A stretch of DNA of 64,000 nucleotides from Sutterella sp034104065 (GTDB lineage Bacteria > Pseudomonadota > Gammaproteobacteria > Burkholderiales > Burkholderiaceae_F): positions 1 through 64,000 of the forward strand of contig JAXEEN010000126.1 in assembly GCA_034104065.1 (NCBI GenBank), in the 5' to 3' direction. This document shows, piece by piece, positions 44,719-54,383 of this stretch. The notes below the pieces were generated by a model, which did no database searches, was not told where the DNA came from, and was given only the letters and a program-made list of their open reading frames with translations. Both the position numbers and the translations under genes were made by a program. The first letter of the stretch is position 1, and each line of letters opens with the position of its first letter.

Positions 44719-46572
44719 TCAGACGGAGTTCTTGGTTCGAAATGTGTCTTCCATGAGTTCAAAGGACTGATGGACGGTTTTCAGTGATCGCTTGCGAAGG
44801 ACGCTCGAAGCAAAGGCTTCTGATTGAGCTAAATCAGTTTGGAGTATTCGTTTTTTGATTGCGGGAATCTGTGTAAGCGTCATAGACAAGCTGGTACAGC
44901 CGAGACCGATGAAAAACGGAATCATTTCTCTTCGTCCCGCCATTTCCCCGCAGACGGAAATACTTTTGCCTGCCTGATGAACCCTTCGTACGGTATCTGC
45001 AATTAATCGCAGCACGCTGGGATGGCATTCGTCATAGTAGCGGGATACGGCGGCATTGGTTCTATCGACTGCAAGCGTGTATTGCACAAGATCATTAGTG
45101 CCGAGAGAGAAAAAGTCAAGCACAGGAATAAGGTCCTTCAGCATAACCACTGCTGCAGGCAATTCGATCATGCCGCCAAGAGGGACAGATTCTGAGTACT
45201 TTGTTCCGGCCTCCTCCAATTCATGCTTAGCTGCTTCAATAAATTCGAGGACCATTTCGACGTCTTCGGGGCAGGTCACCATCGGCAGCAGAATTTTGAC
45301 GTTGCCAGTGCCAATCGATGCGGCTCGGAAGATAGCCTTAAGCTGGGTGATCAGAAGAGATGGATAAGCGAAGGAAAATCTGAGCGCACGCAAGCCGAGA
45401 GACGGGTTCATTTCTTCAGGCACGTCGCCAGAAAGAAGCTCGAATGCTTGACGAGACAGCATTTTGTCACCGCCCAAGTCGGCAGTTCGGATGACAACTG
45501 GGCGTCCCTTCATTGAGCGAATGACTTTGGAATAGGCCTCAAACTGTTCATCTTCCGAAGGTAGATCATTTCTATTCATAAAGAGAAATTCAGTCCGGAA
45601 TAGCCCTACGCCGTCAGCGCCGGCACGATGGACGTCGCGAACATCCTCCGGCAATGCAATATTGGCATAAAGGTGAATAGTCTGGCCGTCCAGAGTAACT
45701 GCGTCGAGAGTACGCAGTTTTTTGAGTTGTTTCTTGTTTTCGGCAAGTTCCCGCATGCGGAGTCGAGCATCGCGTCTCCTTTCTGCGGTAGGGAATAATT
45801 CGATGGTATTACTGTCGGCATCGAGAAGAACTGACTGATCGTTCTGAAGTAATTCCCTTGCTCTTTTGACGCCGACCAGTGTGGGAATTTCAAGTGAACG
45901 TGCAAGAATGGCTGCATGACAGGTCGTGCTGCCTTCTTCCAAAACGATACCTGCGAGATCCAAGTCGTCTCGTCCGCGCAGTAGCAGCATATCCGCAGGA
46001 TCAAGTTGGTCTGCGACGAGGATGATTTTTTCTTCGTATCCCTCTGCCTCGAAAAGACTAGCGGGAGAACGTCGGCCAGTAAGTACGCGTTGTACGCGCG
46101 AAATTACTTGAGCAATATCTTTGACTCGTTCTCGAATGTAGTCATCCTCAATCGATTCAAAGTCGCGTCGAGTTTTCTCCAATCGGATGGACAGCGCCCA
46201 TTCGGCGTTCACGAGTTTCTCTTTAATGATCTCCACCGTATCCTCGATGAGCGTAGGATCTCCAAGGATGGTACGGTGGACGTCGACAAAAGCGACAGCT
46301 TCGGGGGGAAGCTCTTCATCATCAGATCTGATCAGTGCGGCGAGCTGTTTGTCAACCGTGCTGATGGCTGCCCGAAGACGTTGAATTTCGCCTCGAGTCG
46401 CAGTTTTTTCAATTGAAAACTGAGGTACTTCTAAGTCGCCGGAACCGAAAAGCTGACAGAGGCCGTAGGCCGTGCCTGGAAATACTGATATGCCGTGCAA
46501 CTCGCGTACGGCCGATTCAGCGGTGAGGAGATCGTCTTCTCGATCGGGAGTCGTGCGGATGGGATCGGCCAT
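44719..46572 (-). CDS. ptsI: PTS phosphotransferase enzyme I
   Basis: A 617-residue enzyme that takes phosphate from phosphoenolpyruvate and gives it to HPr. The phospho-His loop is GSTTCHAAILARSLEIPTLVG, the PEP domain has DGVGLFRTEFLFMNR and SLGTNDLVQYTLAVDR, and the late Cys is in ISVCGEMAGR. About 24 extra residues precede the usual start (LHGISVFPGTAYG), compared with E. coli. It follows ptsH by 16 bases in a small operon with an EIIA but no sugar permease. Confidence 0.95.
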   Translation of the reverse strand: MADPIRTTPDREDDLLTAESAVRELHGISVFPGTAYGLCQLFGSGDLEVPQFSIEKTATRGEIQRLRAAISTVDKQLAALIRSDDEELPPEAVAFVDVHRTILGDPTLIEDTVEIIKEKLVNAEWALSIRLEKTRRDFESIEDDYIRERVKDIAQVISRVQRVLTGRRSPASLFEAEGYEEKIILVADQLDPADMLLLRGRDDLDLAGIVLEEGSTTCHAAILARSLEIPTLVGVKRARELLQNDQSVLLDADSNTIELFPTAERRRDARLRMRELAENKKQLKKLRTLDAVTLDGQTIHLYANIALPEDVRDVHRAGADGVGLFRTEFLFMNRNDLPSEDEQFEAYSKVIRSMKGRPVVIRTADLGGDKMLSRQAFELLSGDVPEEMNPSLGLRALRFSFAYPSLLITQLKAIFRAASIGTGNVKILLPMVTCPEDVEMVLEFIEAAKHELEEAGTKYSESVPLGGMIELPAAVVMLKDLIPVLDFFSLGTNDLVQYTLAVDRTNAAVSRYYDECHPSVLRLIADTVRRVHQAGKSISVCGEMAGRREMIPFFIGLGCTSLSMTLTQIPAIKKRILQTDLAQSEAFASSVLRKRSLKTVHQSFELMEDTFRTKNSV

Positions 46573-46588
46573 GGCTGCTCTCAGACAA

Positions 46589-46858
46589 TCATTCGGTTTC
46601 GCCGAAACGGTTATCAAACAATTCACAGATGCTTTCAATGGCCGTCTTTTCGTCTGGGCCTTCAGCCCGGACGGTGAGTTCGGAGCCGGAGGGCATTGCC
46701 ATAGTCATTAGACCGAGGATGGATTTGGCATCAACGCTTCTGTTTTTATGAGTAATCGTGATGCTGGAGCGAAAAAGAGAAGCGGTTTTAGAGAGAAGTG
46801 CACACGGACGGGCATGCAGCCCGAGTTTATTTTTGACTGTGAGTTCGCGAGTCTGCAT
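46589..46858 (-). CDS. ptsH: PTS phosphocarrier protein HPr
   Basis: An 89-residue protein. The phospho-His is in LGLHARPCALLSKTA (His15-like), and the Ser46-like region reads VDAKSILGLMTMAM, so a regulatory phosphoserine is possible. It lies between EIIA and EI, three bases after the EIIA stop. Length and motifs are normal. Confidence 0.96.
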   Translation of the reverse strand: MQTRELTVKNKLGLHARPCALLSKTASLFRSSITITHKNRSVDAKSILGLMTMAMPSGSELTVRAEGPDEKTAIESICELFDNRFGETE

Positions 46859-46861
46859 GAA

Positions 46862-47281
46862 TCAGCTCCTGTTGGATAAAGGTTGGCTTAGGGAGGAGGA
46901 AATGCCTCCGTGTGCAGCTCCTTCAGTCAGTGTGACAAGTTGACCGAAACTGTCGTTGATATGGCTGAGTGCAGTAATTAATGCAGGAAGATTAGTACCT
47001 GTAATCACACGTACGTTCGGAGTATCCAACAGACGGTGAGCTATGTTGGACGGCGTTGCTCCGGCTATGTCGGTGAGGATCAGGACATCTTTCCCGCGGA
47101 AGGACTGGATCATCTGCCGTGCTTTGGCTTCCCCTTCGTCTGTCCGGACATCATTCGGTACATCGAAGCAGGCTATTTCATCGCAGTGCGTGTCTCCCGT
47201 AGCGCTGAAAATATGCTGAGCGCAGCTTTTCAAAGCAGAAGCAAGCGGCTCATGAGCAATGATGCAGATACCGGCGGACAC
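46862..47281 (-). CDS. PTS EIIA component, mannose family
   Basis: A 139-residue protein; the phospho-His is His10 in GICIIAHEPLASAL, the same position as in E. coli ManX. LILTDIAGATPSNIAHRLL is the second family motif. I chose a GTG start at 47281 with GGAG six bases upstream; the frame opens further upstream at a TTG. No EIIB, EIIC or EIID is near, so the phosphate probably ends on EIIA and serves regulation, as in many betaproteobacteria (family knowledge). Confidence 0.88.
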   Translation of the reverse strand: MSAGICIIAHEPLASALKSCAQHIFSATGDTHCDEIACFDVPNDVRTDEGEAKARQMIQSFRGKDVLILTDIAGATPSNIAHRLLDTPNVRVITGTNLPALITALSHINDSFGQLVTLTEGAAHGGISSSLSQPLSNRS

Positions 47282-47363
47282 GGGATACTCCGATTGGTAG
47301 GATAAAATCGACAAAGACAAGTGTTGCTAGTGTAACCCATGCTAATGAGGGGGAGTACGTTCC

Positions 47364-47732
47364 ATGGCTTTGGTCATGTTTTCCTGTCGGGCTACAGGTC
47401 CGTTCATCATGTTCGAAGAGACTGCCAAACGGGTCTTCAAAATTATCGGAATTGAGTGGAAGGAGCAAGGAGCTATCGCCGCTGACGAACTCCCGGCCTT
47501 GCTTGAGCGACTTGATGAGGCGGAACGAGCCGACAAGGCACGGTTGGCAGAGATTGAAGCAGAGAAACAGCGCATGCTGCGTGAAGCTTCGTATGACGAG
47601 GAATTCAAGTTAAGAGAAAAGTGGGAGGCTGAACGAGATGTCGTCAATCTCTATCAGCGTCTTGAGCCGCTGCAGAGCATGATCCGCCGTGCAATACGTC
47701 ATGATGAAGCTGTCATGTGGGGACGCCCCTGA
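47364..47732 (+). CDS. DUF1840 domain protein
   Basis: A 122-residue protein that begins MALVMFSCRATGPFIMFEETA and has a central charged helical part rich in Glu and Arg, both features of the betaproteobacterial DUF1840 family. It is divergent from the PTS operon and ends three bases before the convergent trkH. No function is known. Confidence 0.8.
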   Translation: MALVMFSCRATGPFIMFEETAKRVFKIIGIEWKEQGAIAADELPALLERLDEAERADKARLAEIEAEKQRMLREASYDEEFKLREKWEAERDVVNLYQRLEPLQSMIRRAIRHDEAVMWGRP

Positions 47733-47735
47733 GGT

Positions 47736-49208
47736 TCAGACTCTCCAGAAGGTTTTCGTGAAGAGCACATAGACCGTAAAGAGCTCAAGGCGCCCTGTCA
47801 GCATAAGAAACGAGCAGATCCACAGTTGGAAGTCATTAAGCGATGCATAGTTGCCGGAAGGTCCGACTTCTCCGAGAGCCGGGCCGAGGTTCGTCAGCAT
47901 GGCCCAGGCTGAACTGACTGCTTCGAGAGAGGGCATGCCGCTGAGCAGCAAGACGCACCCTCCGCCGATAAAAGAAAGTACCCAAACCATCAGATAGACA
48001 AGTACAGAAGTGCTGACTTTGCTGTCAATGATGCTTTTGTCAATCATCAGCGGGACAACGGCCTTCGGGTAGAGCAGCTGAATCATTTCACGTCTGAGAA
48101 GGCGGAAGGCGATCAAAAGACGGATCATCTTCATGCCGCCGCCGGTAGAGCCGGCGCACGAGGCAAACGCAGCGCTCAGCATCATAATAAGAGGAAGTCC
48201 GGTGGGCCAGGCTGAATAGTCTGCAGTCCCGTAACCTGTGGTTGAGGCAACAGAAAGAACGGAGAAGGCGGCGTAACGCAGGATTTCTTCCCACGAACCG
48301 TATGTGTTATTCATCCAAAGAATGGCCGCAGCCAGGGCGGTTAGCAGAAACACCGACAGAATCCAACTTCGGGCTTCCGTGTCAAGAAAATAGGCGGCAA
48401 TATTCTTTTTCTTCCAGGCGTAGAAGTGCAGAGTAAAGTTGAAGCCGCATATCAACATGAAAAAAACAGCGACAGAATCAACGGCGGGAGAATTGAAGTA
48501 TCCGAAGCTCGCATCGTGTGCGGCTATGCCGGAAAGACTGACCGTCGTCATCATGTGCATGATGGCGTCGTCCCAACTCATGCCTGCCATGTGATAACTG
48601 ATGGCGCAGAAAACAGAAATGCTGAGATAAATTACGTAAAGCGCTTTTGCTGTATCGGCAATTCTCGGGGTCAGGCGTGTTTCTTTCATCGGACCGGTCG
48701 TTTCGGCCTTGATGATCTGTGCTCCGCCTACGCCGAGCAGGGGGAGAATGGCAACAGATAGCACGATAAGGCCCATGCCGCCGATCCACGAAAGAAAACA
48801 TCTCCAACCGTTGAGAGATGTCGGCAGATTGTCCAAGCCGGAAATTACAGTAGCCCCCGTGGTCGAGAGGCAGGACATCATTTCAAAATAGATCTGTGAA
48901 AAAGAGAGTTCAGGCATTTCCAACACGAATGGAATCGTGCTGAACAGCGGAACGGATGTCCAAATAAGCGCCACAAGCAGAAAACCGTGCCTTGCAGTGA
49001 GTTCTCTTTTCCATCGTCTTGTAGCCAGGCTCAGAACAATTCCTGTGACGAAAGTAATTCCAGCGCATGTCAGAAAGCTCTGCTGTGCGCCGTCCTGATC
49101 CGCGACGGACAGCGACAGGGGTAGCATCAGGGCCGCGGCCAGCCAAATGAAGACGGGGCCGGAAGCGTTCAGAACGGGAAGCAGAAGATAACGCAGAGTA
49201 TTGAGCAT
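47736..49208 (-). CDS. trkH: Trk-type potassium uptake channel subunit TrkH
   Basis: A 490-residue membrane protein with the four-repeat potassium channel layout. Filter-like segments are seen at TTGATVISG, TTVSLSGIAAHD, ASTTGYGTADY and LTNLGPALG. It works with the TrkA regulator encoded just upstream, from which it is separated by 14 bases. Full length for the family. Confidence 0.95.
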   Translation of the reverse strand: MLNTLRYLLLPVLNASGPVFIWLAAALMLPLSLSVADQDGAQQSFLTCAGITFVTGIVLSLATRRWKRELTARHGFLLVALIWTSVPLFSTIPFVLEMPELSFSQIYFEMMSCLSTTGATVISGLDNLPTSLNGWRCFLSWIGGMGLIVLSVAILPLLGVGGAQIIKAETTGPMKETRLTPRIADTAKALYVIYLSISVFCAISYHMAGMSWDDAIMHMMTTVSLSGIAAHDASFGYFNSPAVDSVAVFFMLICGFNFTLHFYAWKKKNIAAYFLDTEARSWILSVFLLTALAAAILWMNNTYGSWEEILRYAAFSVLSVASTTGYGTADYSAWPTGLPLIMMLSAAFASCAGSTGGGMKMIRLLIAFRLLRREMIQLLYPKAVVPLMIDKSIIDSKVSTSVLVYLMVWVLSFIGGGCVLLLSGMPSLEAVSSAWAMLTNLGPALGEVGPSGNYASLNDFQLWICSFLMLTGRLELFTVYVLFTKTFWRV

Positions 49209-49222
49209 CCGACGTCAAAGCC

Positions 49223-50635
49223 TTAAAAAAAGCCAACGTTGACGGTAAAGAGGCGCTCGATTTTCGGAATCAGTTTCTTGGACGGAACGAAAACTATGAC
49301 ATGGTCTTCCGCCTCGATAACGGTCTCTTTGTCCCCCATCAAAACTAACGCATTATCGTCAGTCCCGCGAATTAAAGCGCCTATGGCACAGCCTTCTGGA
49401 AGAGAAATACTGCCAATCCGTCGTCCGACCACTCGGGAACTTCTACGATCCCCGTGTGCAACAATTTCCAACGCTTCCGCTGCGCCTCGGCGCAGACTGT
49501 AGGCTGCGGCGACATCACCTCGGCGGACATGCCGAATCAGTTCGCCGAGAGCAGCATTGGTGGTTGAGAGAGTGATGTCAATTTGGCTTCCCTGCATCAG
49601 ATCGCCGTATGCTTTGCGATTGACTAGGGCAATTGTTTTGAGTGCCCCCAGCTTTTTAGCTAGCAGGGAGCCGAGAATATTGTTTTCGTCATCTTCCGAG
49701 AGCGCAATGAACAGGTCACAGGTTTCGATGCCGGTGGCTTCCAGGACATCTTCATCTGTAAAGTCGCCCTCAATCACAATCGCTCCGTCCCCGAGCGCTT
49801 TGGAAAGTTTTTTAACTTCGGATTTATCCTTTTCCAGAATTCGGATGTTGTAGTTTTGTTTGGACTGTTGTTTTTCTCCGGATAAAAGCAGACGAGTGAG
49901 GCTCAGCGCCATACTGGGTTTGCCTGCCAGAACGATGTTTCGAATCGGTTTCTCACGATGCCGGAATTCGGACATGACATGCCGGGCATCCCGGGAATCG
50001 CAGAGGCAGATAACCTCATCACCTGCTTCGATAATCGTCGCGGCATTGATTTCGAGACGACGATTGCGGCGAAATACTGCCACAATGCGGGCAGGCACCT
50101 GAGGCAAATGTGTAAATAAGTCGCGAATAGGTCTTCCGACAAGCGGACTGCCGCCTTTGGCGCGTACGGCAAGCAAACTAGCCAACCCTTCGCCGAATTC
50201 CTGAACCTGAAGGGCTTCGGGGAAGTCAATCAGCTTGATCAGATAACTCACCAGGGCCTGTTCCGGCCAAATGACTGAAGTGGCTTCAAAGCCTTCTTCT
50301 CCTAAGATACGGGGGAAGTCTCGAAGTTCGTTATTCCGAACTCGAGCGATTCGTGTCGGAATATTGAAAATTCGAGCGCAAAGCATACAGACAACGAGAT
50401 TCGTTTCATCGCTTGATGTGACAGCGATGAGCATGTCCGTATCAGCAGCGCCGGCGTCAGTTAAGACCTGCGGACTTGTGGCATTGCCGACAAGTCCGCG
50501 CAGGTCAAAGCGCTGCTGCAGAGAATTGATGTGTTCGGCGTCGAGATCGACAACCGTAATGTCATTGGCTTCCGAAACAAGACTTTCTGCAACGGATGTT
50601 CCGATACGGCCGGCTCCGACGATCAGAATTTTCAT
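49223..50635 (-). CDS. trkA: Trk potassium uptake regulator TrkA
   Basis: A 470-residue cytoplasmic protein with two RCK units. The first NAD-binding loop reads KILIVGAGRIGTSVAESL; the second Rossmann part opens NIVLAGKPSMALSLTRLLL, which has lost the glycine pattern, as is usual for the second half. TrkA gates TrkH according to nucleotide. It begins in a four-base overlap with the response regulator, tying potassium uptake to that two-component system at the level of the operon. Confidence 0.95.
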   Translation of the reverse strand: MKILIVGAGRIGTSVAESLVSEANDITVVDLDAEHINSLQQRFDLRGLVGNATSPQVLTDAGAADTDMLIAVTSSDETNLVVCMLCARIFNIPTRIARVRNNELRDFPRILGEEGFEATSVIWPEQALVSYLIKLIDFPEALQVQEFGEGLASLLAVRAKGGSPLVGRPIRDLFTHLPQVPARIVAVFRRNRRLEINAATIIEAGDEVICLCDSRDARHVMSEFRHREKPIRNIVLAGKPSMALSLTRLLLSGEKQQSKQNYNIRILEKDKSEVKKLSKALGDGAIVIEGDFTDEDVLEATGIETCDLFIALSEDDENNILGSLLAKKLGALKTIALVNRKAYGDLMQGSQIDITLSTTNAALGELIRHVRRGDVAAAYSLRRGAAEALEIVAHGDRRSSRVVGRRIGSISLPEGCAIGALIRGTDDNALVLMGDKETVIEAEDHVIVFVPSKKLIPKIERLFTVNVGFF

Positions 50636-51474
50636 GAGGATGCTGTGCCGTGATCGGAGCCGTTGTCTTTGCCGTAGATAGGCAGAACTCGGTCGCGGTT
50701 AGCTGAACCTGTGAACTGAGATACATCCACACCGAGCGTCCGCAACTTACGGTAAAGATGGGTACGTTCAAGTTGTGCGTGCTTGGCGAGAGCGGCGATG
50801 GAGCCGCCTTTGAGGCGAAGAACTCTCGTCAGATAGGCACGCTCGAAATCATCCCGCATTTCACGGAAGCTGCGGTTGTAATCAAAGACAACGCCGAGAA
50901 ACGGGACTTCGAGTACGGGCATCCTGGCGGATGGTCCGGTGATTGGCATTTCTCCCTCTGCGTCAACAACAAACCAACCAGGTTTGGGATTGCTGATTGC
51001 CAGCTTCGGGTCAATATTCTGCGGCGCTACAGGAACAGGTTTCTGAGGCTGAACAGAAGGAGGAATGGCACGGATCATGCGGTTGCCGACGGTATGACGG
51101 TATTGCCACTCTTCAAGAACGGAGCGGCAAGTTGTCAGCAGACGTTTAAGAGCGATCGGCTTTTCCAGAAAGTCCATCGCCCCGAAGCGGGTTGCTTCCA
51201 TGGCAGTTTCAATCGTGCCGTGACCGGACATCATGATCACCGGACATGTAATTGCATGAGCAGCGCCCCATTCTTTGAGCAATGTGACGCCGTCGGTATC
51301 CGGCATCCAAATATCGAGCAGGATCAGATCGAACCGCTTTTGCTGGACGAGTTTTCGCGCCTGTGCGGCATCCTCCGCCGTTACGACGTCGTAACCGTCG
51401 TCTTCCAAAATTTCCGAGAGCAGGTTGCGAATGCCAAGCTCGTCGTCAACTACCAGGACCTGAGTCATCTTCAT
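50632..51474 (-). CDS. NtrX-like response regulator without AAA+ domain
   Basis: A 280-residue regulator. The receiver domain (about 1-120) has VLVVDDE and the phospho-Asp in LILLDIWMPDTDG, plus MMSGHGTIETAMEA. The C-terminus is a Fis-type helix-turn-helix (RVLRLKGGSIAALAKHAQLERTHLYRKL; cut here into motif form GGSIAALAKHAQLERTHLY). Between them is a Pro-rich linker and no sigma-54 ATPase domain. This shortened form next to NtrY-like kinases is seen in betaproteobacteria; it should bind DNA but not activate sigma-54 polymerase itself. It lies nine bases after the kinase gene. Confidence 0.88.
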   Translation of the reverse strand: MKMTQVLVVDDELGIRNLLSEILEDDGYDVVTAEDAAQARKLVQQKRFDLILLDIWMPDTDGVTLLKEWGAAHAITCPVIMMSGHGTIETAMEATRFGAMDFLEKPIALKRLLTTCRSVLEEWQYRHTVGNRMIRAIPPSVQPQKPVPVAPQNIDPKLAISNPKPGWFVVDAEGEMPITGPSARMPVLEVPFLGVVFDYNRSFREMRDDFERAYLTRVLRLKGGSIAALAKHAQLERTHLYRKLRTLGVDVSQFTGSANRDRVLPIYGKDNGSDHGTASS

Positions 51475-51483
51475 ATTTTTTAC

Positions 51484-53745
51484 TTAATGGTTCGATTCGT
51501 CAGCAGCCGCTTTTCGGGACCGTGATGGTTTAAACATAATTTCGACAAGTGCTCCGGCGGTTTCTCCGCTTTGAGGGTCAGTCAGATTCTTCAGCACGAT
51601 GCTGGCACCGTGTTCATCAAGAATCTTTTTGACCATAGGCAGGCCGAGACCTGTGCCGGTGGGCTTGGTCGTTACGTAGGGTTCAAAAGCCGCATGCAGG
51701 ATTTTGTCGCTGAATCCAGAGCCGTTGTCTTCAATAGAGAGTTTAACAGCGCCGATGGTTTCAGGATGATACTGAGAGCGCATTGCTTCTGTTCGCAATG
51801 TAATCCGAATGGGATCATCTCCGGTTTTGGCTTCAAGACTGTTAGAAATCAGGTTGTGAAGAACCTGTCTGAGCTGTGCGGGATCGGCATCGATGTGCGG
51901 AATCATCCGGTCAGTCATCAGACGAAGTTCATGCCCGGCATCACTGTAGAGAGTGGCGATACTTTCAAGAAAATCATTGAGATCGGTAGATCTTAGATTC
52001 GCAGCCGGGAGTTTGGCATATTCCCGGAAATCATTCACCATCTGCTTGAGGGCATCGACCTGAGTCACGATGGTGGCGATGGTTCGATGGAGCAGGGTCA
52101 GATCCTTCTCATCCGTTAGTTTCGGTTCCATCTTCCATTCCAAACGTTCGGCAGCCAATCGAATGGGTGTCAGAGGATTTTTAATTTCGTGAGCCAAACG
52201 GCGGGCAACTTCGCCCCATGCGGTTGCGCGCTGTGCTTTGATCAGCTGAGTAACATCATCGAAAATCAGAACTGATCCGATCTCATCTTCCAGCGGCATC
52301 GGAGAGCATCGCAGAAAAAGCGGCACCAACCCCTGCTCTCTGGGAAGTTCAAATTCGAGGGAAAAGCCGTTTTGATCGTCATGGCATCGGGCGTCAAGCG
52401 ACGCCGCCAGTTCAGGGATGGTGTCCTCCAGAGAGGCACCGACCTCTGTTGCTTCTTCTCCCATGATTCTGCGAGCCGCCAAATTAGCAGAAACAATATG
52501 TTTCCGTCGGCTGATAACCAGCACGCCGGAGGAAATATTACTGAGCACTGCGGAAAGAAAGGCTTGAGCCCGTTCGGCTTGCAGGCGTTGCTCTTCAAGG
52601 CCTGTTCTCGCATCGGATACTTCCTTGATCATGGCGTTGAAGGAGCGTGTGAGCACATTGATTTCATTATTCCCGACGAATTCACGAATAGGCATGAAGT
52701 CGCCGGTTGCCACTCGTTTGGTTCCCTTGGCCAGCTGCATTACCGGTGCGGTTGTTCGCCGAGCAAAAGAGAGCGCGGCGGCCACGCTGGAAAAAATCGC
52801 AAGGAGCATGGTCAGGCTCAGTGTCAGCGTGTAGAGGGTTTTCATCGAGCTACGGCTGTATGTTGCCTGCTGATAGTCACGATAGCCGCTAACCAGTTTT
52901 GCTGCATTGAGGGCGATTTCTTCCTCTACCGGCTGGGTGATCTGAAGGAAAAGTTGCTGGCGAGAGGAGGACGGCAAAAGCAGAGAATTGCGGAGTTCGG
53001 TAATCGTGCCTGCGTTCTGAAGCACCGGAATGGGAACTATGACTCGGATGCGCAGGTCATTTCGAGGCTGCTCTGTGTCGGGAAAATCGAAAAGAGTATC
53101 GCCGTCAACAACGCTGTATATGCCGGCAGTTCGAGCGGTCTTGATCTGGATGGGTGAGGGAAGGTCCGGCATCAGAACGTTAATCCGAGAACCGGCAGCC
53201 GCGACCGCGGATCCAGTCCCGGTGAGTACCAATGCTTCAGTACCGGAATGATTCTCAAGAAGCTTGAGCAGGTCGTTCATCATCAAAGCAACCGGCGTGC
53301 TCGATAAAGACTGTGCAAACTGACGTGCCAATGCTTCTGCATCATTTTGTCTGCGGGCAAGAATGCCCTGCGTAATATGGACTCCTGCATCCAGGGCAGT
53401 TTCTACGCGGGAGTTGAGGTCTGTATCAGTGGAGCGCGAGATGACCGCCGAGGAGAGTATGTAGACCGTCGCTGTGGGAATGACGCTGATAATCGCAGTG
53501 ATGCAGGCAAGCCTAGCAGTCATTCTGGAGCCGAACTGTTTTTGACGGTAGCTTCGGGTCAGCCGGATGATCATTGCTGCAACGACAACGATCAAAATGC
53601 CGGCAATCATGACATTGAGCACCAACAGGAAGGGGAAATATCTGTCGAAAAGTCTGGGATCCGACAGACTGAGCATCAGGCCGAGCAGAGCTATGCTGGC
53701 AAATGTCGCCGAGATCAGGACGGAATAGCGAAGCCACCGAGGCAT
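51484..53745 (-). CDS. NtrY-like sensor histidine kinase
   Basis: A 753-residue membrane kinase with four hydrophobic segments (three near the N-terminus, one at about 304-326), a periplasmic domain, a HAMP linker (TTAPVMQLAKGTKRVATGD), a PAS domain, the phospho-His in RRLAHEIKNPLTPIRLAAE, and ATPase boxes NLISNSLEAKTGDD, IEDNGSGF and GTGLGLPMVKKI. It pairs with the NtrX-like regulator downstream. Its signal may be envelope or redox related, which is an inference from relatives. Confidence 0.93.
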   Translation of the reverse strand: MPRWLRYSVLISATFASIALLGLMLSLSDPRLFDRYFPFLLVLNVMIAGILIVVVAAMIIRLTRSYRQKQFGSRMTARLACITAIISVIPTATVYILSSAVISRSTDTDLNSRVETALDAGVHITQGILARRQNDAEALARQFAQSLSSTPVALMMNDLLKLLENHSGTEALVLTGTGSAVAAAGSRINVLMPDLPSPIQIKTARTAGIYSVVDGDTLFDFPDTEQPRNDLRIRVIVPIPVLQNAGTITELRNSLLLPSSSRQQLFLQITQPVEEEIALNAAKLVSGYRDYQQATYSRSSMKTLYTLTLSLTMLLAIFSSVAAALSFARRTTAPVMQLAKGTKRVATGDFMPIREFVGNNEINVLTRSFNAMIKEVSDARTGLEEQRLQAERAQAFLSAVLSNISSGVLVISRRKHIVSANLAARRIMGEEATEVGASLEDTIPELAASLDARCHDDQNGFSLEFELPREQGLVPLFLRCSPMPLEDEIGSVLIFDDVTQLIKAQRATAWGEVARRLAHEIKNPLTPIRLAAERLEWKMEPKLTDEKDLTLLHRTIATIVTQVDALKQMVNDFREYAKLPAANLRSTDLNDFLESIATLYSDAGHELRLMTDRMIPHIDADPAQLRQVLHNLISNSLEAKTGDDPIRITLRTEAMRSQYHPETIGAVKLSIEDNGSGFSDKILHAAFEPYVTTKPTGTGLGLPMVKKILDEHGASIVLKNLTDPQSGETAGALVEIMFKPSRSRKAAADESNH

Positions 53746-53762
53746 GACGGTTCTCCGTTGGA

Positions 53763-54368
53763 TTACTCTTCGGGAACGACAGCATCAGCGGGAATCGGCA
53801 CCGATTCCCAACCGCTGGAGACCGTCCATTCACTGCTGCCGGTGTTAACGACTTGCATCGGTTTAGGCAGTTTTTCGGTGTCTAGGAAAAAACGGATTTC
53901 AGCTTTGTAATCTTCAGCACTGCGAATGAGATTCGACGGTGCAACTCGCCATCGACGGATATTCTTGATATAAGGCAGCGCCTGTTCCAACGTGTCGAAA
54001 CTATGAGAGAGTCCGTTGTAGGAAAGGCGGTAGCGGCGCGTGAGAGGATCAAAAGCCAATCGTATGACAAAACGGCTTTCAGCTTTGATTTTGTCAAACC
54101 AATACCAACGGTCTTTATAAAGACGAAATTCGTGCACGAAATAGAGTGCAATTCCTCTATGAAGCGCCTCAGACAATGGCTGAGGAAGATCGAATTCAAA
54201 AGATGAATTAATGAAAAGCCCGGGTTTTTCCCCCGGCTCATCAATAGAGATAGATGCCTGCATCAGAGCAGCCTCCGCTGCCCGGACAGTCGAAGACAGC
54301 ATGTCGGCTGAAATGACGGCTGCAAGCAAAGAAGCTGCGAGTAGTCTGCGGCGAAGAGGATCTGTCAT
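53763..54368 (-). CDS. DUF4390 family exported protein
   Basis: A 201-residue protein with an N-terminal export signal (RRRLLAASLLAAVISA) and the DUF4390 core: PQPLSEALHRGIALYFVHEF, then DPLTRRYRLSYNGLSHSFDTL. It is found between rsmB and ntrY-like genes in many betaproteobacteria, probably a periplasmic partner of the kinase. No enzymatic motif is visible. Confidence 0.85.
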   Translation of the reverse strand: MTDPLRRRLLAASLLAAVISADMLSSTVRAAEAALMQASISIDEPGEKPGLFINSSFEFDLPQPLSEALHRGIALYFVHEFRLYKDRWYWFDKIKAESRFVIRLAFDPLTRRYRLSYNGLSHSFDTLEQALPYIKNIRRWRVAPSNLIRSAEDYKAEIRFFLDTEKLPKPMQVVNTGSSEWTVSSGWESVPIPADAVVPEE

Positions 54369-54383
54369 GGCTTCTCTCCGAGG

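Noticed and set aside
47282..47320. TTG start for the EIIA gene giving 13 extra residues
   Set aside because: The GTG at 47281 has a well-placed GGAG and puts the active His at residue 10, as in other mannose-type EIIA proteins.
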